Assembly (NCBI RefSeq): GCF_900142545.1
Contig: NZ_FRBF01000012.1
Coordinates: 43,646 to 107,645 of the forward strand
Direction: 5' to 3'
Length of the DNA: 64,000 bases
From: Fibrobacter sp. UWT2
GTDB lineage: Bacteria > Fibrobacterota > Fibrobacteria > Fibrobacterales > Fibrobacteraceae
Positions 1 through 9,600 of the stretch are shown piece after piece (the first letter of the stretch is position 1; each line of letters starts with the position of its first letter). A program made the position numbers and the translations under genes. The notes beneath the pieces were generated by a model, which ran no database searches, had not been told where the DNA came from, and worked only from the letters and a program-made list of their open reading frames with translations.

Positions 1-1
1 A

Positions 2-1663
2 GCGAATGATGATTCGACCACTCAAAAAGTAATATCCGAAACTCCGCAGGATTCAGCGACGGAGGCTGTGGACGATTCTGCAGTCAGGGACTCTTCGAAC
101 GTTGCTCCGGCGGTAAAGGATTCTGTGGAAAAAAGTGCCGAGAATAACGATCCAGCAGAAACGCCTCCGGTTGTTCCGGATTCGGATGTGAAAGATCCCG
201 TGATGACGGACCCCGTGGCAACTGATACTGCGGTAGAAGACACCATGATTGTTCCGGCTACTTTGCCTACGGTAATTTTGGCTAAATCCGCATCGGGTTG
301 TTTCCAGACTTGGAACGGTATTGACGGAAAAGAAAGAGTCCTGACCGAACTTGACAATGGTTCCGAAACATCGGGCTATTGGTTCTTCTATAAAGACGAT
401 ATTGATGGGGGCATGTCCATTATCGAGATTCCTGAAGAATCCGTGGAGGATGTTCTTCAGACGTGTGGTGGACTTTGTGTATCATTTGCTCTTGATAAGG
501 GTACTTTGGATTATAACCCGTATGTGGGCGTGGGATTCAATCTTGCCGGGATGATTGATAATGAGGTCCAGCCGGTGGATGCCTCTAAAATGGGTGGCAT
601 TGTGGTCGCTTACACATCGGATCTTTCGATGAATGTCGAAATGGGCTTTACCGATGATGTAGAAAAGGAACTTAAATATGATGTTCCTTATACGACGCTC
701 CCGAAAGCGACGGCGATGAAAACTATAGAAATCCCCTGGAGCGAATTTAGGCAGGCGGGTTGGGGAACTGGCAAAATAATTTCTGGCGAAGAAGGCGCTA
801 GGAAGCTAGCTTCGTTAAAATTCAAGATTCAGGATAAGAGCGGTCAAAAAGGCAAATTCAATATCATTGGGGTGGCTCCCTATGATCCGACTTGTTCCTA
901 TGAGTCCCCGGCCCCAGCTCCTGAATCTTCGTCGAGTGTGGTTGGGTCTAGTAGCAGCGTGATTCCGGAATCTAGCAGCGGTGATGTGCCAAAATCCAGC
1001 AGCAGTTTGGTTCCTAGCAATTTTGAAACCTGGAACGGAGCGAAAGGCGTTGCTCGAATCAATACGGGGTATGATGCGGGAATGGAGACTTCTGGCGACT
1101 GGTATGCCTACACTGACGAAATGGATGGTGGCTTGTCAACGATTACCTGGCCTGTTCCGTTAGGCAACGGATTCTCTGCTAATGCCTTTGATCCGGTTGT
1201 TGATGCTTGCGGCGGTTTGTGTGGAACTTTCACGCTGGACCAGGGGACGCTGGATTACTATCCGTTTGTGGGGGTGGGCTTCTACTTGGCTGGTGAAGAT
1301 GAGAATGGTAATATAGCCACTGTAGATGCAACGGCTATGGGTGGCGTTTGCGTTGTCTATACCTCAGATATGTCGGCAACGATTGAAATGAGCCTCGGCG
1401 ATGATGGGGATAGGGAGATTGGTTATAATGTTCCGTACGTAACGCTTCCGAAATCCTCGGTTGTTAGAAAAGAGGAGTTCACTTGGGCTCAATTTAGACA
1501 GGCGAGCTGGGGGCGTATTTATATTTCGGGTGAAGATGCTGCCACCCGTTTAGCTGCGCTGAACTTCAAAATTCAAGGAAAGAACGGTTCAAAAGGAACG
1601 TTTAACATCATGACTATTGGACCTTACGGTGGTTGTGACGATAAGATAGACGTTCTTCCGTAA
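2..1663 (+). CDS. Secreted protein with two tandem CBM-like domains (5' end outside window)
   Basis: The reading frame is open to the left edge of the window, so this is the C-terminal part of a longer protein. The visible N-terminal stretch is acidic, rich in D/P/V/T and low in complexity, like a spacer. Two homologous domains of about 190 residues follow, at roughly 299-895 and 1020-1640. Both start F-x-TWNG, both contain a CGGLC motif, a GTLDY-x-P-(YF)-VGVGF block and an (SA)-x-FRQA-x-WG block, and both end FNI. They are joined by a Pro/Ser linker with repeated SSSS runs typical of Fibrobacter surface proteins. The fold looks like a beta-sandwich (CBM11/galactose-binding type), but this is inferred from pattern only. 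No catalytic domain is visible in this part; one may lie upstream. No type IX-like C-terminal tail is seen. A terminator follows at 1723. Confidence 0.7.
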   Translation, partial: ANDDSTTQKVISETPQDSATEAVDDSAVRDSSNVAPAVKDSVEKSAENNDPAETPPVVPDSDVKDPVMTDPVATDTAVEDTMIVPATLPTVILAKSASGCFQTWNGIDGKERVLTELDNGSETSGYWFFYKDDIDGGMSIIEIPEESVEDVLQTCGGLCVSFALDKGTLDYNPYVGVGFNLAGMIDNEVQPVDASKMGGIVVAYTSDLSMNVEMGFTDDVEKELKYDVPYTTLPKATAMKTIEIPWSEFRQAGWGTGKIISGEEGARKLASLKFKIQDKSGQKGKFNIIGVAPYDPTCSYESPAPAPESSSSVVGSSSSVIPESSSGDVPKSSSSLVPSNFETWNGAKGVARINTGYDAGMETSGDWYAYTDEMDGGLSTITWPVPLGNGFSANAFDPVVDACGGLCGTFTLDQGTLDYYPFVGVGFYLAGEDENGNIATVDATAMGGVCVVYTSDMSATIEMSLGDDGDREIGYNVPYVTLPKSSVVRKEEFTWAQFRQASWGRIYISGEDAATRLAALNFKIQGKNGSKGTFNIMTIGPYGGCDDKIDVLP

Positions 1664-1722
1664 TTAATCCGCTGGCTTCCTACAAACTACTTGCATCTTA
1701 CTTATTTAAACAAAAATATACA

Positions 1723-1752
1723 AAAGTCGTTGACTAGCTCAACGGCTTTTTC
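1723..1752 (+). terminator. Intrinsic terminator after the CBM-like gene
   Basis: An 11-bp stem (1723-1733 with 1739-1749, one G-T pair) with loop CTAGC runs into a T tract. It ends the upstream gene. It also lies inside the apparent 5' extension of the next reading frame (from 1691), which argues that the next gene really starts at 1799. Confidence 0.75.
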
Positions 1753-1760
1753 TAATTTTG
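1729..1760 (+). promoter_or_regulatory. Candidate promoter of the carboxyltransferase gene (GTTG-N20-TAATTTTG)
   Basis: GTTG at 1729-1732, a 20-nt spacer, then TAATTTTG at 1753-1760, 38 nt before the ATG. This fits the TTTG / TAnnTTTG layout known for Bacteroidota primary sigma promoters. The same two elements with the same spacing precede the gene starting at 35266 on the minus strand. The upstream element overlaps the terminator stem. Confidence 0.5.
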
Positions 1761-1798
1761 GCTACGAAAATCTTACAAGTACAGGAGTTCTTTACAAA

Positions 1799-3418
1799 AT
1801 GTGGAACGAAAAGTATATCGCCAAGTTGGATAGCTACCTGGCCCAGGCCCAGGCAGCAGGTGGGGCTGCTCGTGTCGATAAGCAGCACCAGTCCGGAAAG
1901 TGCACTGCCCGCGAACGCATGGAAATGCTGTTCGACGAAGGTACGTTTGTAGAAGTCGGTGCGCTTCGCAAGTCGAGCAACCGCGTGCTCAAGGAAAGCA
2001 AGGTCGTCTTGGGTGACGGCGTCGTGACCGGTTACGGCAAGGTGAATGGCCGTCTGGTGTTTGCATCCTCCCAGGACTTTACGGTGGGTGGCGGCTCCTT
2101 GGGCCAGTGCCACGCTGAAAAGATTTGCCGCGTGATGGATATGGCTGTCGAAGCCGGTGCTCCGTTTGTCGCCATGAACGATAGCGGTGGAGCCCGTATC
2201 GACGAAGGCGTGTTCTCGCTCGCTGGCTATAGCGCCATCATGGCCCGTAACGTTTGGGCTTCTGGCGTGATTCCGCAGATTGCCGTGATCATGGGCCCCT
2301 GCGCTGGTGGCGCCTGCTATTCTCCGGCTCTCAGCGACTTCATTTTCATGACTCAGAACACGAGCCAGATGTTCCTCACCGGCCCGGCAGTCGTGAAGCA
2401 GGTGATGGGCGAAAACATCACCGCCGCTGAACTCGGTGGCGCTCCGGTGCATACCTCCAAGTCCGGTGTGGCTCACTTCATGTACGAAGACGACAAGAAG
2501 TGCCTCGAAGGTGTCCGCAAGCTCCTCAGCTACTTGCCGCAGAGCAACCGCAAGGAATCTGCCGAATGCAACTGCAAGATTGCCGAAGCTGCCAAGAACG
2601 ACGAAGGCTTCTTCAAGAAGCTGTTCTCCAAGTCCGAATCGACCGAAGTTGCCGCTTCCTTCGACAACAGCGCCTCTATCCAGGACATCGTTCCGGATAA
2701 CTACAAGCAGGCTTACGACGTGAAGTCCGTGATTGCCGCCTTTGCCGATGCCGACAGCTTCTTTGAAGTGCAGAGCGACTGGGGCAAGAACGTGGTGATT
2801 GGCTTTGCTCGCCTGAACGGTGAAGCCATCGGTATCGTGGCTAACCAGCCGAAGGTGCTCGCCGGTTCCTTGGACGTGGACGGTTCCGACAAGGCTGGCC
2901 GCTTTGTTCGCTTCTGCGACGCGTTCAACATTCCGCTGCTCGCCCTCGCTGACGTTCCGGGTTACATGCCGGGTTCCAAGCAGGAATACTCGGGCATCAT
3001 CCGCCACGGTGCAAAGCTCCTTTACGCCTTTGCCGAAGCGACCGTGCCGAAGGTGACGCTCATTCTGCGCAAGGCTTTCGGTGGCGCCTACATCGCCATG
3101 AACAGCAAGGACGTGGGTGCCGACTACGTGTTCGCCCTCCCGATTGCCCAGGTGGCCGTGATGGGTGCCGAAGGTGCCGTGGAAATTATCAACAAGAAGG
3201 AAATCGCTGCAGCTCCGGATCCGGTGGCCGCTCGCGCCCAGTGCATCGCCAAGTACGAAGAAGAACTGATGAACCCCTACGTTGCCGCCTCCATGGGCGT
3301 GGTCGACGAAGTGATTCACCCGGCCGATGTTCGTAAGCGCCTGATTGCCGCTTTTGACGCCTTGAAGACCAAGGAACAGAAGCGTCACTGGAAGAAGCAC
3401 GCAAATATACCGCTGTAA
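1799..3418 (+). CDS. Acyl-CoA carboxylase/decarboxylase carboxyltransferase subunit (PccB/MmdA family)
   Basis: This 539-residue protein has the crotonase-fold carboxyltransferase architecture in two halves. The N-half carries GGARIDEG and the oxyanion segment GPCAGGACYSPALSDF. The C-half carries LADVPGYMPGS and RKAFGGAYIAMNSKDVGAD. Such subunits move CO2 between carboxybiotin and propionyl- or methylmalonyl-CoA. A polar insert of about 35 residues (KNDEGFFKKLFSKSE region) separates the halves and may explain the slightly large size. The ATG at 1799 is chosen because AGGAG lies 11 nt upstream and a terminator fills the longer 5' extension. No biotin carboxylase, biotin carrier or sodium-pump subunit is adjacent, so propionyl-CoA carboxylase, methylmalonyl-CoA decarboxylase and related enzymes cannot be told apart. 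In a succinate producer a link to methylmalonyl-CoA is plausible. Confidence 0.9.
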   Translation: MWNEKYIAKLDSYLAQAQAAGGAARVDKQHQSGKCTARERMEMLFDEGTFVEVGALRKSSNRVLKESKVVLGDGVVTGYGKVNGRLVFASSQDFTVGGGSLGQCHAEKICRVMDMAVEAGAPFVAMNDSGGARIDEGVFSLAGYSAIMARNVWASGVIPQIAVIMGPCAGGACYSPALSDFIFMTQNTSQMFLTGPAVVKQVMGENITAAELGGAPVHTSKSGVAHFMYEDDKKCLEGVRKLLSYLPQSNRKESAECNCKIAEAAKNDEGFFKKLFSKSESTEVAASFDNSASIQDIVPDNYKQAYDVKSVIAAFADADSFFEVQSDWGKNVVIGFARLNGEAIGIVANQPKVLAGSLDVDGSDKAGRFVRFCDAFNIPLLALADVPGYMPGSKQEYSGIIRHGAKLLYAFAEATVPKVTLILRKAFGGAYIAMNSKDVGADYVFALPIAQVAVMGAEGAVEIINKKEIAAAPDPVAARAQCIAKYEEELMNPYVAASMGVVDEVIHPADVRKRLIAAFDALKTKEQKRHWKKHANIPL

Positions 3419-3439
3419 TAGATTCTATATCTAGGAATT

Positions 3440-3477
3440 GTCCGCCATTGATGATTGTCATTGGCGGGCTTTTTTTT
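3440..3477 (+). terminator. Intrinsic terminator after the carboxyltransferase gene
   Basis: A CCGCCA...TGGCGG hairpin is followed by a run of eight T, 22 bases after the stop codon. Confidence 0.8.
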
Positions 3478-3530
3478 ACTTGCAAAAAAAACGTAATGAA
3501 AGTATATTGATAAATATAAGGAGAAGGAAT

Positions 3531-4274
3531 ATGAAAAAAATAATTGTTTTACTTTTTTGCATGCCTTTGATGTGGCTGGCATGCTCTTCTGATTCTTCCG
3601 GCAATTCGGCTAATGCAGAAGGTAATGCGGCTTTGACTGAAACATCTTCTAGTTCAACAGAAAACGAAGGAGTTTTGTCTTCTTCGTTTGTTGAGCGAAA
3701 TACTCCTGCTTCTTATGGGGTTGTTCCTATTGATACGGCCTTTGTCGCTAGAAACCCTCAAAGTATAAATGGTGATAACGGTAATATAACGTCGTCTTCA
3801 AAGACTGTATTCCGTTTCAATACGGAAAGAACTGTTTTGTATGAAAATTGGGGAGATCGAGTCAGTGAATTTGTTGCTGCGTACTATGATGAATTAGGAG
3901 TACAGTTTTCAGGAAGTGATTATAATGCAGGTTATATGGTGACATACCGGACTCTGTCTGATGAATCTCGTAATTATGCGGCGTGGCTTTGGAGTAATTC
4001 CTATTCTCAAAAAACTTGTGAAAGTGACTATGAACTATTTGAAAGTGTATGCTCTAGCCACAATGGAGAATTTGTCAATTATCGCGAAGGAGATGTATGC
4101 GCAACAAATCAACTTTGGCTGTCTTGTGTGTATCCGTTAGATGTAGAAGTAAATAAGGCTTTTATTGATTCTGTGGCAACAGAAATCCATTCTTTTGTTA
4201 GTGAGCATTGGTCCACTCCGTATCCAAAAATTGAACCGTCGTCTTCGATGAGCGCTAGTTCCACTTCTCCGTAA
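3531..4274 (+). CDS. Putative lipoprotein of unknown function
   Basis: The 247-residue product starts with a lipoprotein signal, MKKIIVLLFCMPLMWLAC, with lipobox WLAC and Cys18. A Ser/Asn/Glu-rich stretch follows, then a folded-looking region (about residues 60-230) with four to five cysteines, and the protein ends in a Ser/Thr tail. The ATG at 3531 is preceded by AAGGAGAAGG; an in-frame extension to 3438 runs back through the preceding terminator and is rejected. I recognise no family. The base composition is AT-rich compared with the carboxyltransferase gene upstream. It stands alone between two terminators. Confidence 0.75.
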   Translation: MKKIIVLLFCMPLMWLACSSDSSGNSANAEGNAALTETSSSSTENEGVLSSSFVERNTPASYGVVPIDTAFVARNPQSINGDNGNITSSSKTVFRFNTERTVLYENWGDRVSEFVAAYYDELGVQFSGSDYNAGYMVTYRTLSDESRNYAAWLWSNSYSQKTCESDYELFESVCSSHNGEFVNYREGDVCATNQLWLSCVYPLDVEVNKAFIDSVATEIHSFVSEHWSTPYPKIEPSSSMSASSTSP

Positions 4275-4301
4275 AAATGAACTTGCAACCATATTTTTTT
4301 T

Positions 4302-4331
4302 AGCTCTGCAATTACTGCGGGGCTTTTTTTT
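4302..4331 (+). terminator. Intrinsic terminator after the lipoprotein gene
   Basis: A 9-bp stem (4302-4310 with 4316-4324, two G-T pairs) with loop ATTAC is followed by eight T. The rest of the gap to 4555 is AT-rich and shows no other clear signal. Confidence 0.8.
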
Positions 4332-4555
4332 GTGATGGTTGGAATATTTAGGTTTTTTGTTCGAAAATACAATGTTTTACGTTGTATATAATGTTGTATG
4401 TAGATGAATTACTAGTGCGATGTTGATTTTCTTACATAAAAAATATTATGTAAAAATCATAACTTTTGTTGTTATCTTTTGTCCGGTTTATTGATGATAA
4501 ACTAAAAATATTGTCAATAAATTAACGGAAAATAAATAACATTCATGGAGAGAAA

Positions 4556-6382
4556 ATGAACTCTACGAAGATTATTGCTGCTGCTGTAATGGCATGCAGC
4601 ATTGCGTCTCAAGCTCAATTGCTTGAAAAGTATGAAATGCCTGCAAAGAAATCGCAATCTTTGGCGGCTTCTGAAACGATTGATCGTATGGATCCGGAAG
4701 TTCGTAAGTTTGTGAATAATCGTAAAACGAAAAAAGTTTTACGCCAAAAGGTTGTTAAATCTGACCTTTTGGGCCGTAAGGGCGCTAGCAAGAGTGCATC
4801 CGTAAAGGATTCTGTCGTTTATGTGACGAATAGTGCTGATACGGAAAAAATGCGAGTTATTGTTAGTCGTATTAGCAAAGATCCGTTTGTTGACATAGAT
4901 GGCTACACTGATGAAGTCTATTATGATGAAAATAGAAAACAGCTCGTTTATTCCTTTAACGGAAAGCAAATGAGTGCGTCTGAATATAAGGCTGCTAAGG
5001 ATAAGTGGCAGAAGAAATATGACAGAGCTGCTAAAAAGATTTCTGCTCCTGTCATAAAGAATCTTACAGCGGCAGAAATTGAACAGGAATATAATTCTTC
5101 GGATGAAGTTTATGTTTCATCGATGCCTAATTTTGTTCAGGATGAAATTGTTGGATTGACTGATGGACATTATGCTGCAACTGCCGATGTCATGTGGGGA
5201 ATAAACGGCTTGAAAACATCTGGTTTTGATGCCGGCTATAAGGGTCAAAATATTGGTGTGTATTTCTCAGAGCCGGGTTGTGCTGATCGTGGAACCTTGG
5301 GGTCGTATTATCAAGAACTCTATTGCTCTGGAAGAGGAAATGGGCATGCGGCCAAGGTGGGCAAACTGTTGAACTCTACAGCACCTTCTGCAAAATTGTA
5401 TGGGCAAGATGCTAACAGCAATGTGTATCTTTCCAATCCTAGTTCCAAAAATATTATGATTGGATCGCATTCATGGCATTATGCTCGCGTATACGATAGA
5501 TTCTATACGGTTGATGATGCAGACATGGACCAAGATGCTTATTCTAATCGTATTACTCATTTTGTAGCTGCTGGCAATAAGGTGAGTGAACCTGATTACT
5601 ATATCTTGACTCCGGGCAGAAGTATTAATGCTATTACTGTTGGTGCTGTTTATCCTACAAAGGAAGCTTATGGTGTCAATAATGGGTATTTGATGACGGA
5701 ATATACCTTCCATATCAATCCTGACATTAACCACCATGGAGATGGCAATGCAAAGCCGGAAGTTTTGAATTTTACGAATTTTAAGCTCTCTGATGGAATT
5801 CTTTTTGGTGGAACGAGTGCTTCGACACCCTTTACGGCGGGTATGGCTGCAGTGCTGATGTCTCAGCGTGCCGAATTCCAAAAAAGCCCTGAAAAAGTGA
5901 AGGCTGTGATGCTTGCTGCAGAAGGTATCCAAACTCTGAATGCGGAAGATATTGACTATGATGATGCCAAGTTTACAGCGCAGATTCCGTCGTATAAACT
6001 TATGAATAAAGCTTATATAAAGGGGTGGCCTGGTAAAACTGAACAGCAAATTTTCGGTTCGAATAATCATGGAAATGATGCCTATACGACTGTGACGAGA
6101 ACTGTTCAAAAGGGAAAACGCTATAGAGCTGCAATTGCTTGGATGGAACCTGCTTACTATATAACAACAAACAAGCAACTTGCCTATGACTTTGATTTGG
6201 CTGTCTTTGGTACGCCGGTTGGTACTAGAGGATATCAGTCTCAGAGTCTGTTCAATAACTTTGAAGTATTGGACTTTGTTCCTAAGCAGTCTGGAGATGT
6301 TCAGTTTAGAATTGTCAACTACAGAAATGAGGTCCCGAGCAAGCCTATTTATTTGGCCTTTAGCTTTGTTCAGGTTGACTAA
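4556..6382 (+). CDS. Secreted subtilase-like (S8) protein with atypical catalytic Asp region
   Basis: The 608-residue protein has a signal peptide (to about residue 20) and a Lys-rich region of about 180 residues that could be a propeptide. A subtilisin-like core follows. His264 (GNGHAAKVGK) aligns with subtilisin His64. AAGN at 338-341 supplies the oxyanion Asn. GGTSASTPFTAGMAA places the nucleophile at Ser421. Where subtilisins have the catalytic Asp in a V-x-V-I-D-(ST)-G strand, this protein reads NIGVYFSEPGC, with Phe237 at the Asp position and Glu239 nearby. The residues after about 470 look like a C-terminal beta domain. The ATG has GGAGAG 5' of it. Either it is a divergent protease using another acid, or a non-catalytic relative. 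It is not in an operon. Confidence 0.8.
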   Translation: MNSTKIIAAAVMACSIASQAQLLEKYEMPAKKSQSLAASETIDRMDPEVRKFVNNRKTKKVLRQKVVKSDLLGRKGASKSASVKDSVVYVTNSADTEKMRVIVSRISKDPFVDIDGYTDEVYYDENRKQLVYSFNGKQMSASEYKAAKDKWQKKYDRAAKKISAPVIKNLTAAEIEQEYNSSDEVYVSSMPNFVQDEIVGLTDGHYAATADVMWGINGLKTSGFDAGYKGQNIGVYFSEPGCADRGTLGSYYQELYCSGRGNGHAAKVGKLLNSTAPSAKLYGQDANSNVYLSNPSSKNIMIGSHSWHYARVYDRFYTVDDADMDQDAYSNRITHFVAAGNKVSEPDYYILTPGRSINAITVGAVYPTKEAYGVNNGYLMTEYTFHINPDINHHGDGNAKPEVLNFTNFKLSDGILFGGTSASTPFTAGMAAVLMSQRAEFQKSPEKVKAVMLAAEGIQTLNAEDIDYDDAKFTAQIPSYKLMNKAYIKGWPGKTEQQIFGSNNHGNDAYTTVTRTVQKGKRYRAAIAWMEPAYYITTNKQLAYDFDLAVFGTPVGTRGYQSQSLFNNFEVLDFVPKQSGDVQFRIVNYRNEVPSKPIYLAFSFVQVD

Positions 6383-6412
6383 CGCTTAGCGCGAAGTCAT
6401 TCTGATGTTGAG

Positions 6413-6447
6413 GTGCTCTCGGCTGTTTTGTCGAGGGCATCTTTCTT
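6413..6447 (+). terminator. Probable weak terminator after the subtilase-like gene
   Basis: A 9-bp stem (6413-6421 with 6432-6440, including G-T pairs) has a ten-base loop and is followed by a short CTTTCTT tract. Confidence 0.45.
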
Positions 6448-6607
6448 AAGTAGAAAGGGAAATTTTCATGTTATGACGGCATAAAAGCCGTACAAATTAC
6501 CGAAAAATTGCTAATTTCGCACAAATTGCGGGAAAAATCCCATATTGTAGGTGGTTTTGCTGTGTGCAAATTCAGTATTTTATGGGGCACCTGTATAGAA
6601 GAATATT

Positions 6608-9600
6608 GTGTTTTTTGAAGGTCTAAAACGCTTGTGGCCGGTGGCGACTGTCGCCCTTGCCGTAGGAATCGCCTGGTCCCAGAGCGATTCTGTTTCGGTT
6701 GTGTCTGCAAGTGAGGCCGAAGCGGCTGAGCCCGACCCGGCAGAGACCGAGTGGCAGCCCACTTACCAGTACATTTCTCTCCCTCCTTCGGTAACTCCGC
6801 TTAATGGGCTTTTGCCTTTTGGCGGCATTGGCGCTTCGCCGACGCTCATGAGTACCAACAAGGGGCAGGTCTTTAGTCACGATATCGATGTCTCGACTCG
6901 TGAGATGGACGTGAGCGAAAAGCGTGTGAACTCCGTTTCTCGCGATACCACCACCTTGTGGACGGCGCATTACCCCGAATTGGCGGATTATGTGTCTGAC
7001 ATGTACAGCATTGGCCAGAAGAGCTTGTGGCTGAACGATTTGGTGGGTAAGGCCAACGACGGCTATGAAACGCCCGAAACCGGTTCGGTGTTCGACATTA
7101 CCATTCCGGTGACCATGCCTGCATGGATGCGCGACTTTGGCTTGGACAAGCCGAAGCTGATGCTCCAGGGTACCATGGATATCCGCTTGAAGGGTTACGG
7201 CGAAAAGGATGATGCCGAAGGTAGTACCAATACGAGCCTGTGGCCCAGCCCGACTCTGAACTACACGCCGAACTTCATGGTGAAGGGCAAAATCGGTCCT
7301 TACATCACGGTTGAAATCAACAACGTGGAAGAAGGCTTGGGCGCGCGTAACCAGGTGCGCGTGGTTTACGAAGAATCTTACAAGGACGAATTCGAAGATT
7401 ACATTCTGCAGCGCGTCGAAGCCGGTACCACAAACCTTGCCTTGACCGGTACGGAACTCACGGGTTACTCCGAGAACCACCAGGGCCTGTTCGGTATCAA
7501 GGCCGACTGGAAACTGGGCGACTGGCGCCTTACGACCATTGCCTCGCAGGATGGTGGCGATCAGGAAGAATACAGCCTGAAGGCTAGTGAAACGGTTTCG
7601 GAATTCCAGATTTTGGATAAACAGTTCGTCGCTTACCGTTATTACTTCTTGAATTACGACGCCAGGGATAAGTATGTCCGCGAAGTGACGAACTCGGGTA
7701 GAAAGGCTTCGACCTATAATGCGACGAGCTTGAAACTTTACAAGCGCGGCGCTACCAATGCCAAGACCGGCGTGATTGACAATGTGTATGTCAAGTATGT
7801 GACTCCCAACGGAAAAACGGTCACCAAGCTGGTGGAACGCTTGACTGAAATTCCTGGTACCGACTTTAGCTATGACCAGAAGATGGGCGTGATAAAGGTG
7901 AATGGCATTAGCCGCAACACCTTGCTTGCCGCAAGCTGGGCTGAAGATCGCGGTGGTAAGTCTTCGGTGAAAGATGGCGATACCATTACGCTTATCCAAT
8001 GGGATGCAACCCTTTCGGAACTCGTTGATATCGACAAGTTGATGTTGCGTAACGTGTACTCCATCGGTATTTCGGATGCCAGTTCTTCGAGCTTCGTGTT
8101 GCGCATGAAGAACAAGTCTGGCATTTCGGGCGACTTCCTCAAGAAACTGGGCTTGGTGGATACCACTACGGGAACTCCGCTGGTGAACGACGCTACCATC
8201 TTCAAGAAGGATGGTACCGGCAATTACACGGGCGAAATGTGGCTCCCTTGTAAAAAGTCTTCGGACGCGGTTTACTCGGACAAGAGCAATGCCGAAGAAC
8301 TCGCCAAGCAGAACTGCTTGGAACCGTTGCGTAACCTGGATTCTTCTGCTGCCATGGCTCAGCTTTATACGCTGCCGGTCTATAACCTTTCTCGCTACAC
8401 GAACCGTTTCTACTTCGAATCGGTGGGCAAGCGCCGCAGCTCTACGATTAGCGTACGTGACCCGAGCTCGAGCTATTCTGTGAGTGGTAGTTCCTGTATG
8501 GATATTTCGCCGGGTACTGAAAAGGTGACTGCTGGCTCTACGACCCTTATTCGCGGCACCGACTATGAAGTGAACTACGAACTGGGCCAGATTGAACTTT
8601 TGAGTGAACGCGCCCTTGACCCGAACAAGGATATCAAGGTGAGCTACGAATGCGAACCCCTGTTCGAAATCGACAACAAACTCTTGTTGGGTGCCCGTGC
8701 GGAACTGCCTCTTGATCTGTATGGCATGGGCGCCGGTTCTGTGTTCGGCATTACCGCTTTGTACAAGAGCCAGAGCACTACGGCTAAGACCCCGACTCTG
8801 GGTAACGAACCTTATTCCAGCGTGCTGTGGGGCATGAACCTCCGCCTGCAGGATACCGTGCCCGCCCTCACCGAACTGGTGAACCTGATTCCGGGCATTA
8901 ACACGACGGCGCAGTCGAGCTGGCGTTACGAAGCGGAATTTGCTGCTAGCCGCCACAATGCGAACACGAGCGATGATCAGTCTGCCTTTGTGGAAGATTT
9001 TGAAGCGACAACGTCTGGCTTGACTTATCCTCTTTCTCGTCTTTCCTGGTACCAGGCGTCGCCTCCGGGCGGTGTTGAATCGGATCGTTCTACTTTTATT
9101 GAAAAGCTTGACTATAAGCACCAGGGTGAATTCATTTGGCACAGCAACAATACGGAACTGTACAAGAATATCTACACGCCGGTGGGTAACTCCGATGTGG
9201 ATAACCAGCACTTGACCGTTTTGAAGATGACTCTCCGCGCAAATGACAACCTGGCCGGAAATTCCTGGGGCGGTATCATGCGCCCGAACAGTAGCTACTA
9301 CCAGGATTTGAGCGACATGAAGTACATCGAGGTGGTGGCCCGTGGTAACGTGGGTTCCCTTTACCTCGATCTCGGTTTGGTGAGCGAAGACCTTTCGATT
9401 AACGGTTGGTCGCCGAACGGTGAATACAACGGCGAAAATGATATCGGTACGACGACCGCCTTGCATGACAAGGGTCTTGACGGCTTGAGCGGAACCGACG
9501 AATTCGATACGGTGTGGGACTGCCGCACGACTCCTTGTAAGGGCACGGAACATAGTATCCGAATGGGGAACGTGGATGCTTCCACGAACGATATTTCTCG

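Noticed and set aside
1691..1798. 5' extension of the carboxyltransferase gene
   Set aside because: The stretch contains an 11-bp terminator hairpin and the candidate promoter, and the ATG at 1799 has a ribosome site.
1739..3400. Long open frame opposite the carboxyltransferase gene
   Set aside because: Same reasoning; no family features and full overlap with a clear enzyme gene.
6623..9553. Long open frame opposite sprA (976 codons)
   Set aside because: Antisense shadow of a gene with strong codon bias; no signal, no motifs, His/Arg-rich composition typical of shadows.
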